Shown piece by piece: positions 1 to 5,241 of a stretch of DNA of 5,241 nucleotides (its first letter is position 1; each line of letters starts with the position of its first letter). Below the pieces are notes generated by a model that was not told where the DNA came from, searched no databases, and saw nothing but the letters and a program-made list of their open reading frames with translations. Source of the DNA: Acidimicrobiales bacterium (GTDB taxonomy: Bacteria > Actinomycetota > Acidimicrobiia > Acidimicrobiales > RAAP-2); the NCBI GenBank assembly GCA_017882985.1, contig JADGOK010000092.1:1-5241 (forward strand). The letters run 5' to 3'. The position numbers and the translations under genes are program-made.

Positions 1-1430
1 AGGGGTCCGGGCCACACGCCGAACACCAGTGTCGCCGCGACGCCGAGAGCGATCACGAAGCCGCTCGAGCGCGGGACGACGACGCGCGTCGTCTCGAGGT
101 CGTCGTCGGCGTAGAGCGCCATGGTCCAACGAAGGTAGAAGAACGCGGCGATCGCGGCGGCGAACAGGGCGAGAAGGGCGAGGATGCCGGCGCCCGAGTC
201 GACGGCCGCCGCGAGAACCGTGAACTTCGCGTAGAAGCCCGTCGTGAGCGGCGCCCCGAGCTGGGAGAGCAGCAAGACCGCGAGCGCGCCGCCGAGCCAG
301 GGCTGGCGTCGCGCCAGTCCGCGGTAGCTGTCGATCGAGTGACTCTCGTCACCCGGTCCCCCGACGAGGGTGACGACCGCGAAGGTCGCCACCACCACCG
401 GCGCGTAGGTCATCACGTAGAAGAGGGTCGCGGCCGTGCCGCGCACGGTGCCGGCCCATATGCCGAGCAGCATGAAGCCCGCGTGGTTGATCGACGAGTA
501 CGCGAGCATCCGCTTCACGTTGCGCTGCACCAGCGCGAGGCTCGCGCCGACGAGGGTCGTGAGCACGATCATCACCCAGAGGATCGGGCGCCACGTGGCG
601 AGTTGGGTGCCGAGCGAGGAGATCAGCACGCGCACCAGTGCGGCGAAGGCGCCGACCTTCACGATCGAGGCCATGAACCCCGTGACGGGCGTCGGGGCGC
701 CCTCGTACACGTCGGGCGACCACAGATGGAACGGCACCGCGGCGATCTTGAACGCGAAGCCCACCAACAACAGTGCCCCGCCGGCGTACAGCAGTCCCGG
801 CCGCAGCAGCACGTTGGAGCCGAGGAAGTACGAGACCGACGTGAGGTTGGTCGATCCGGTCGCTCCGTAGACGAGCGCCGCGCCGTAGATGAAGATCGCC
901 GACGCGAAGCTCCCGAGCAGGAAGTACTTGAGCGCCGCCTCGGACGACGTCGCGCGGTGGCGGTCGAACCCGACGAGGACGTAGAGGCCGATGGAGAGGA
1001 TCTCGAGACCGAGGAAGACGACGATCAGGTCGTTCGCCTGGGTCATCAAGACCGCGCCCGCCGCCGAGGCGAGCGCCAGTATCTGGTACTCCGCGCCCGA
1101 CACGCCCTCGCGACGAGCCCAGTCGTAGGACACGAACGTCGCCATGACGAGGCTCACCGCGATCACGGCACTCGCCACGATGGAGAAGCCGTCCAGCACG
1201 ATCGCGTGCGCGATGGTCGTCGAGGGGCCGTGCTTGGCGACGTCGGCCCACTGGACGAAGGTGACGGCGAACGTCGCCACGCCCGCCAGGACCGTCACCG
1301 CGGACGCGACGAGGGTGGTCACCCTCGAGCGCAGGAGCGCGGTCATCAACAACAGGACCAGCGCGGCGGCGAAGAGGATGATGACGGGCAGGATCGCCAG
1401 GTAGTGGATCTGGGGGATGATCAACTTCAC
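1..1430 (-). CDS. nuoN: NADH-quinone oxidoreductase subunit N, missing only its C-terminal end (runs off window)
   Basis: The frame is open from the GTG at 1430 to the window edge, giving 476 residues. I translated it through codon by codon and found no stop. NuoN is the third antiporter-like proton-pumping subunit of complex I, adjacent to NuoK. Family residues seen are E143 in VVFLGLEILSIGLYVLVGF (TM5), the SSEAALKYFLLGSFASA segment (TM6), K228 in VGFAFKIAAVPFH (TM7), K258 in FMASIVKVGAF (TM8) and K402 in TTGFYAKF (TM12). The diagnostic loop HLWSPDVYEGAPTPVTGF lies between TM7 and TM8, and KRMLAYSSINHAGFMLLG follows further on. The last visible residues, FGVWPGP, resemble the start of the final NuoN motif, so only a short C-terminal piece should be missing. 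The GTG start overlaps the nuoM stop as GTGA; the only purine run upstream is a G tract about 8 nt away, so initiation probably depends on coupling. The loop before TM12 reads QLGAP, where AGIP is common. Confidence 0.95.
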   Translation of the reverse strand, partial: MKLIIPQIHYLAILPVIILFAAALVLLLMTALLRSRVTTLVASAVTVLAGVATFAVTFVQWADVAKHGPSTTIAHAIVLDGFSIVASAVIAVSLVMATFVSYDWARREGVSGAEYQILALASAAGAVLMTQANDLIVVFLGLEILSIGLYVLVGFDRHRATSSEAALKYFLLGSFASAIFIYGAALVYGATGSTNLTSVSYFLGSNVLLRPGLLYAGGALLLVGFAFKIAAVPFHLWSPDVYEGAPTPVTGFMASIVKVGAFAALVRVLISSLGTQLATWRPILWVMIVLTTLVGASLALVQRNVKRMLAYSSINHAGFMLLGIWAGTVRGTAATLFYVMTYAPVVVATFAVVTLVGGPGDESHSIDSYRGLARRQPWLGGALAVLLLSQLGAPLTTGFYAKFTVLAAAVDSGAGILALLALFAAAIAAFFYLRWTMALYADDDLETTRVVVPRSSGFVIALGVAATLVFGVWPGP

Positions 1431-2926
1431 TTGTTGACCCCCGCCGGCGCGACGTGCTCGATCAGCTGCTGCACCGAAGGCGTGATGCGGTCGAGGACCG
1501 GCTTGGGGAACACGCCGAGTACGACGATCAGCACGATGATCGGCGCCAGCACCCAGCGCTCACCGGGTGTGGCGTCGGTAATCTGCGCGTTGGCCCCTTC
1601 GACGCGGCCCTGGAAGACGCGCTGGTAGGCCCAGAGCAGGTACAGCGCCGCGAGGACGACCCCGAGGATACCGAGCACGCCCCACCAGACGTGGGTGGCG
1701 AAGGTGCCGATGAGGATCAGGTACTCACTGACGAAGCCCGAGAGGCCGGGCAGTCCGATGGACGCGAGCATCACGACGGTGAAGAGTGCGGCGAGCACCG
1801 GCGCCGGGCCCTGGAGACCCTTGAGGTCGGCGATAGTGGCGCTGCCGCGTCGTCGCTCGACGTAGCCGATGATGAGGAAGAAGCCGGCGGTGATCACACC
1901 GTGGTTGAACATCAAGAGCACCGCGCCGACCATGGCGATCTTCGATCCGGTCACGATGCCGAGCGTGATGAAGCCCATCTGGGCGAGCGACGAGTAGGCG
2001 ACGAGACGTTTGAGGTCGGGCGTGACGCAGGCGAGCGCCGAACCGTACATGATGCCGATGATGGCGAGCGTCAAGAGAACGGGGCGCATCGAGGGCAGCG
2101 CCAGCGGCAGCAGTCCCACCGCGAAGCGCAGCAGTCCGTACGAGCCCAGCTTGGCGAGCAGTGCCGAGAGTTCGATCGAGCCCGCCGTCGGGGCCTCGGC
2201 GTAGGTCAGTGGCGACCAGGTGTGCAACGGCCAGATCGGTGACTTGACGGCGAACGCGATCGTGAAGGCGATGAAGAGCCACACCGCGGTCGCGTGGCTC
2301 ATGGTCGTCGCCGACAGTGCCGCGTACGCGAAGGTCAGCGCGCCGTGGGTCTGGTGCTGGTGGGCGAAGCCCAGGTAGAGCGTGCCGACGAAGAGGAAGG
2401 CCGAACCGGTGAAGGTGTAGATGAAGAACTTGAGCGCCGCCCTCGCGCGCTCGCGTCCACCCCACTGGGAGATGATGAAGTAGCACGGGATGAGCGTCAG
2501 TTCAAAGAAGATGAAGAATTCGAGCAGGTCGTGCGCGATGAAACTGCCCATCGTGAACGAGGTCAGCAACAACAACCACGCGACGAAGGCCGGCTCGCGG
2601 CGCTTGTCGCGCGCACCCAGCAGTGCGACCAGGACGACCAGCGACGTGAGGGCCACCATCAGCAGCGAGATGCCGTCGATCGCGACGTCGTAGGCGAGAC
2701 CGAAGGGCGCGGCGAGCACGAAGCGGCCCGCGAAGTCGAAGGTCTGCGCGCCCGCGAGGTGGTTGTTGTAGAGCACGACGACGACCAGGGTCACCGCCAT
2801 TTCGACGCTCGCCGTCGCGACGGCGACCGCGTAGGACCAGCCCTCGCGCTTGGCGACGAGCCACGACAGGGCCGCGCCCACGACGGGGATCAACAGCAAC
2901 GCGGAGAGCCAGAGTGACGAGTGCAT
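1427..2926 (-). CDS. nuoM: NADH-quinone oxidoreductase subunit M (antiporter-like proton pump)
   Basis: This 499-residue, highly hydrophobic protein is of normal NuoM length with about 14 membrane helices. NuoM is the middle of the three antiporter-like proton-pumping subunits of complex I, between NuoL and NuoN. The proton-path residues are all visible: E142 in FFELTLIPCYF (TM5), K228 in FAVKSPIWPLHTW (TM7), K259 in LSALLAKLGSYGLLRF (TM8) and E401 in GLSGFVSEYLIL (TM12). Glu in TM12, where NuoL and NuoN have Lys, is the diagnostic NuoM feature. The NHG motif (341-343) and ADLKGL are also typical. The ATG at 2926 (MHSSLWLSALLLIP) was chosen because the first membrane helix starts at once and the nuoL stop is 2 nt upstream. 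An in-frame GTG at 2968 would add a basic 14-residue leader inside nuoL and is unlikely. The loop after TM7 reads WSPLTYAEAPTAGS, lacking the usual PDAH. The stop overlaps the nuoN GTG start (GTGA). Confidence 0.96.
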   Translation of the reverse strand: MHSSLWLSALLLIPVVGAALSWLVAKREGWSYAVAVATASVEMAVTLVVVVLYNNHLAGAQTFDFAGRFVLAAPFGLAYDVAIDGISLLMVALTSLVVLVALLGARDKRREPAFVAWLLLLTSFTMGSFIAHDLLEFFIFFELTLIPCYFIISQWGGRERARAALKFFIYTFTGSAFLFVGTLYLGFAHQHQTHGALTFAYAALSATTMSHATAVWLFIAFTIAFAVKSPIWPLHTWSPLTYAEAPTAGSIELSALLAKLGSYGLLRFAVGLLPLALPSMRPVLLTLAIIGIMYGSALACVTPDLKRLVAYSSLAQMGFITLGIVTGSKIAMVGAVLLMFNHGVITAGFFLIIGYVERRRGSATIADLKGLQGPAPVLAALFTVVMLASIGLPGLSGFVSEYLILIGTFATHVWWGVLGILGVVLAALYLLWAYQRVFQGRVEGANAQITDATPGERWVLAPIIVLIVVLGVFPKPVLDRITPSVQQLIEHVAPAGVNK

Positions 2927-2928
2927 TG

Positions 2929-4800
2929 TCAGGCGACCCTCGCGACGAGATAGACCACGATGACGCACAGCCCGAGGACCGTCGCGAGCGCGTAGTGACG
3001 AACGAAGCCCGACTGGACCTTGCGCAACCCCTCACCACTGCGCCGCACCGAGACCGCGACGGCGCCGACCGCTCCGTCGATGACCTTGGGTTCGATCACG
3101 TCGTCGCCGAACTGCGCGGCGTGCGTGAGCGGCCGACCGATCGTCGCGTCGTAGAAGTCATCCCAGTGCCAGACGTGCTCGAGGAACGGCGACTCGTACC
3201 GAGAGGACGAGACCGACGTGCGCCAGATCGAGAAGGCCGCCAACAACCCGATGATCGCGGCGACGACGTCCACCGCGGCCAGACCCGTCTGGGCGAGACC
3301 GCTCGAACGACCAATGGCGGGAATGAAACCGAACGTGGGATCGAGGAAACCGGCGAGTGAGTTGTGATGGACCCACGGCAGGTCGAGGAGACCCCCGAGG
3401 ACCGACAGCGCGGCCAGCACGATCAGCGGGGTCGTCATCACCCACGGCGATTCGTGCGGATCGTGTCCCTCGGTCACCTCGCGAAAACGCTCGGTGCCGC
3501 GGAACGTGAGTACGAACAGACGGCTCATGTAGTACGCGGTCAACATCGCGGTCAGGACGCCCAGGATCCAGAGGATCTTCGAGTACTGGTAGACGTTGGT
3601 CAGCACCTCGCCCTTTGACCAGAAACCCGCGAACGGCGGGATCCCCGAGATCGTCAGCCACCCGATGAGGAACGTCGGGAAGGTCAGCGGCAGGAACTTG
3701 GCGAGACCGCCCATCTTGCGCATGTCCTGTTCACCGTTGAGCGCGTGGATCACCGAACCCGAACCGAGGAAGAGCAACGCCTTGAAGAACGCGTGGCTGA
3801 TCATCAGGAAGATCGCCGCCGAGTAGGCGCCGGCGCCGACGGCGAGCACCATGTAACCGATCTGGGAGATCGTGGAGAACGCGAGGACCTTCTTGATGTC
3901 CTTTTGGGACGTCGCGATCGTCGCCGCGACGAAGGCGGTCACGCCTCCGACGATGGCGATCGTCGTGCGACCCGGCACCGACAGCGCGAGGACCGGGGCC
4001 ATGCGACAGAGCAGGTAGACCCCGGCCGTCACCATCGTGGCGGCGTGGATGAGTGCCGACACCGGGGTCGGGCCCTCCATGGCGTCGGGGAGCCAGTTGA
4101 AGAGTGGGATTTGCGCGCTCTTGCCGGTCGCGGCCAAGAGCAGGGCGAGCACAGTGAGCGTGGCGATGGTCGGCGTCAGCGCACCGGACTTCGCAAAGAC
4201 ACTCAAGTAGGTCAGCGTGCCGGTGTGCGAGAAGAGCAGGAACATCGCGACCAGGAGACCAACGTCGCCCACGCGATTGTAGATGAAGGCCTTCTTGCCC
4301 GCCGACGCCGCCGAATCGCGATCGAAGTAGAAGCCGACCAGCCAGTACGAGCACACGCCGACGCCCTCCCAACCAACGAAGGTCAGCACCAGATTGTTGG
4401 CGAGCACCAGGGTCAGCATGGAGAACACGAAGAGGTTGAGGTAGAGGAAGAACTTGCGGTAATCCCTCTCTGCGTGCATGTAGCCCATCGAGTACAAGTG
4501 GATCAACGCCGAAATGCCGGTGACGAACAGGCACATGGTGATCGACAGTGGGTCGACCAGCAACGCGGCGGGCACGTGCAACGTGCCGACGGTGATCCAC
4601 GAGAACAGATGGACCGTCACCTCGCGCGACGACTGGTGGAGCAACAAGATGAACGTCACGACCGAGAAGGCAAAGCTCACGCCGACTGCGCCGGTCGCGA
4701 TCGCGCCCACCTGTCGCTCGTTCATCCAACTGCCCATGAGCATTACGAAGAGGAAGCTCGCGAGGGGCATCAGCAGTATCCACGTCACGAAATGTGCCAT
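2929..4800 (-). CDS. nuoL: NADH-quinone oxidoreductase subunit L (antiporter-like proton pump)
   Basis: At 623 residues this is in the normal NuoL range (about 610-660). NuoL is the distal, Mrp-antiporter-like proton-translocating subunit of complex I; its long amphipathic lateral helix runs along the membrane arm. An N-terminal extension domain with a VDPLSITM motif (82-89) is followed by the proton-conducting membrane core. Recognised features are E145 in FVGWEGVGVCSYW (TM5), NRVGD at 175-179, K227 in the TM7 segment GKSAQIPLFNWLPDAMEGPT, H252 in SALIHAATMVTAG (TM8), H336 and K340 in SHAFFKALLFLGSG, and K396 in GFWSKGE (TM12). The C-terminal part (about 535-623) has a polar, amphipathic stretch that should be the lateral helix, then a last hydrophobic anchor around 604-620. 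One oddity is that the residue after the TM12 lysine is Gly where Asp is common. The ATG start is one base after the nuoK stop and has a well-placed GAAGGG ribosome binding site. nuoM begins 2 nt after its stop. Confidence 0.97.
   Translation of the reverse strand: MAHFVTWILLMPLASFLFVMLMGSWMNERQVGAIATGAVGVSFAFSVVTFILLLHQSSREVTVHLFSWITVGTLHVPAALLVDPLSITMCLFVTGISALIHLYSMGYMHAERDYRKFFLYLNLFVFSMLTLVLANNLVLTFVGWEGVGVCSYWLVGFYFDRDSAASAGKKAFIYNRVGDVGLLVAMFLLFSHTGTLTYLSVFAKSGALTPTIATLTVLALLLAATGKSAQIPLFNWLPDAMEGPTPVSALIHAATMVTAGVYLLCRMAPVLALSVPGRTTIAIVGGVTAFVAATIATSQKDIKKVLAFSTISQIGYMVLAVGAGAYSAAIFLMISHAFFKALLFLGSGSVIHALNGEQDMRKMGGLAKFLPLTFPTFLIGWLTISGIPPFAGFWSKGEVLTNVYQYSKILWILGVLTAMLTAYYMSRLFVLTFRGTERFREVTEGHDPHESPWVMTTPLIVLAALSVLGGLLDLPWVHHNSLAGFLDPTFGFIPAIGRSSGLAQTGLAAVDVVAAIIGLLAAFSIWRTSVSSSRYESPFLEHVWHWDDFYDATIGRPLTHAAQFGDDVIEPKVIDGAVGAVAVSVRRSGEGLRKVQSGFVRHYALATVLGLCVIVVYLVARVA
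2937..2941 (-). promoter_or_regulatory. Possible ribosome binding site of nuoM
   Basis: GAGGG on the minus strand is inside the final codons of nuoL, 10 nt before the ATG at 2926. The spacing is on the long side, so coupling to nuoL termination probably helps initiation. It favours the 2926 start over the upstream GTG at 2968. Confidence 0.4.
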
Positions 4801-4801
4801 C

Positions 4802-5107
4802 TCAGCCCTTCATCTCGGACAGCTCGTCAACTGACGTCGACGAGCGGCGTCGAAAGACCGACACGACGATGCCCAGTCCCACGGTCACCTCGGCCGCGGC
4901 CACCACCATGACGAAGAAGACAATGGCCTGTCCGCCGATATCGCTGAGCGTGCGCGAGAACGTCACGAAGGTCAGGTTGACGGCGTTGAGCATCAGCTCG
5001 ACGCACATGAACATGATCAGTGCGCTGCGTCGGGTCAAGAGGCCGAAGGCCCCGACACCGAAGAGCAGCGCGGCGAGGACCAGGTACCAGGCGGCGGGGA
5101 CGTTCAT
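4802..5107 (-). CDS. nuoK: NADH-quinone oxidoreductase subunit K
   Basis: This 101-residue protein has the family's usual length (about 100 residues) and three membrane helices, roughly residues 5-24, 29-51 and 60-85. NuoK is related to MrpC-type antiporter subunits and forms part of the proton path (the E-channel region) next to NuoN and NuoJ in the membrane arm of complex I. Both conserved membrane glutamates are present: E37 in TM2 ([11 protein letters not shown]) and E73 in TM3 ([11 protein letters not shown]), matching E36 and E72 of E. coli NuoK. The hydrophilic tail contains VDELSEMKG, the usual C-terminal pattern of this family. The ATG start is supported by a GAGG ribosome binding site 7 nt upstream, inside the end of nuoJ, and by the ATGA overlap with the nuoJ stop. 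nuoL follows after a single base. Nothing is abnormal in the sequence. Confidence 0.97.
   Translation of the reverse strand: MNVPAAWYLVLAALLFGVGAFGLLTRRSALIMFMCVELMLNAVNLTFVTFSRTLSDIGGQAIVFFVMVVAAAEVTVGLGIVVSVFRRRSSTSVDELSEMKG
4806..4811 (-). promoter_or_regulatory. Ribosome binding site of nuoL
   Basis: GAAGGG on the minus strand lies inside the last codons of nuoK, 5 nt upstream of the nuoL ATG. It is a strong purine-rich Shine-Dalgarno match and fixes the nuoL start directly after the nuoK stop. Confidence 0.65.
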
Positions 5108-5241
5108 GTCTCGACCTCGCTCTGGGCGACGCGATCACGGCGCGCCAATAGGACCGCGCCCACGACCGCGATGATCAGCAACGCCGCGGTCGCTTCGAAG
5201 GCGAAGAGGTACGTCGTGAACACCGCGGTGCCGAGCTGCTT
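5104..5241 (-). CDS. nuoJ: NADH-quinone oxidoreductase subunit J, C-terminal part (5' end outside window)
   Basis: Only the last 45 residues are in the window, beginning [20 protein letters not shown] and ending QSEVET before a TGA stop. NuoJ is a small integral membrane subunit of complex I that sits between the quinone module and the antiporter-like pumps. The visible part matches the family's C-terminal pattern: a short loop with LG, then FTxYLxxFE, then a hydrophobic helix ([13 protein letters not shown]) closed by a basic RRDR tail. The frame is open to the window edge with no start, so the gene continues beyond position 5241. Its stop overlaps the nuoK start by 4 nt (ATGA), as is usual for this operon. 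Identification rests on the tail motif together with the immediate nuoK neighbour. The TM3 region that carries the mechanistically important pi-bulge lies outside the window and could not be checked. Confidence 0.93.
   Translation of the reverse strand, partial: KQLGTAVFTTYLFAFEATAALLIIAVVGAVLLARRDRVAQSEVET
5115..5118 (-). promoter_or_regulatory. Ribosome binding site of nuoK
   Basis: GAGG on the minus strand lies within the final codons of nuoJ and 7 nt before the nuoK ATG. It supports the chosen nuoK start and translation coupled to the end of nuoJ. Confidence 0.6.

Noticed and set aside
349..1251. A 300-codon minus-strand open frame inside nuoN
   Set aside because: It is out of frame with nuoN and its product is Arg-rich and unstructured, whereas the nuoN frame gives all the family motifs without interruption. 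The same holds for frames at 1725-2486, 3158-3661 and 3731-4783.
339..1628. A 429-codon plus-strand open frame opposite nuoN and the end of nuoM
   Set aside because: Its translation is a low-complexity run of Arg, His, Asp, Glu and Gly with no domain character. It lies antisense to well-conserved NuoN and NuoM and is explained by high GC at third codon positions. The same applies to other plus-strand frames such as 1454-2242, 2294-2917 and 3745-4911.
2177..2218. A frameshift in nuoM as the cause of the unusual loop after TM7
   Set aside because: Conserved residues occur in the same frame immediately before (PLHTW) and after (EAPTAGS) the loop, and the length matches the usual motif, so substitution is the simpler explanation.
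2927..2968. Upstream in-frame GTG start for nuoM at 2968, giving a 513-residue protein
   Set aside because: It would add a strongly basic leader (MRHRGLSRREGRLT) overlapping the 3' end of nuoL by 40 nt. The ATG at 2926 starts directly before the first membrane helix and sits 2 nt after the nuoL stop, the normal arrangement.
1..5241. An Mrp-type Na+/H+ antiporter or a hydrogenase-type (Hyf/Hyc, Ech) cluster instead of complex I
   Set aside because: The antiporter-like proteins resemble those systems, but the J-K-L-M-N order, a NuoN-type subunit with the SPDVYEGAPTPVTGF loop, and NuoJ/NuoK upstream fit complex I. No MrpE/F/G-like or hydrogenase gene is visible.
1..5241. Search for promoters, terminators, inverted repeats, tRNAs, CRISPR repeats or insertion sequences between genes
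   Set aside because: Adjacent genes overlap or are 1-2 nt apart, so there is no intergenic room, and no repeat or hairpin stood out by eye within the coding sequence.

Overview
The window is a stretch of a bacterial respiratory complex I operon (NADH:quinone oxidoreductase, NDH-1) read entirely from the minus strand. In transcription order it holds the 3' end of nuoJ (5241 to 5104), then complete nuoK, nuoL and nuoM, and most of nuoN, which runs off the low-coordinate edge. This is the canonical J-K-L-M-N order of the membrane arm. Together these genes encode the small subunits NuoJ and NuoK and the three large antiporter-like proton-pumping subunits NuoL, NuoM and NuoN. The remaining nuo genes (A to I) are expected beyond position 5241, but this cannot be seen here.

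The genes are packed with almost no intergenic DNA. nuoJ/nuoK overlap by ATGA, nuoK/nuoL are 1 nt apart, nuoL/nuoM are 2 nt apart, and nuoM/nuoN overlap by GTGA. All four visible stop codons are TGA. This fits one polycistronic message with translational coupling. No promoter, terminator, RNA gene, mobile element, repeat array or non-coding gap is visible, and no stretch over 300 bases lacks a gene.

Base composition is high GC, with a strong preference for C or G at third codon positions. This explains the many long but meaningless open frames on the plus strand and in the other minus frames. The gene order, GC content and protein style suggest a high-GC bacterium, plausibly an actinobacterium (for example an acidimicrobial or related lineage). 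That placement is an inference from general appearance and is not secure.

The proton-channel residues expected from the family are present in every subunit: the TM5 glutamate and the TM7 and TM8 lysines (or, in NuoL, TM7 Lys and TM8 His), the TM12 Lys or Glu, and both NuoK glutamates. The system therefore looks like an intact, functional complex I membrane arm. The hunt found only local oddities in otherwise conserved loops of NuoM, NuoL and NuoN. I see no evidence of a new biological system here.
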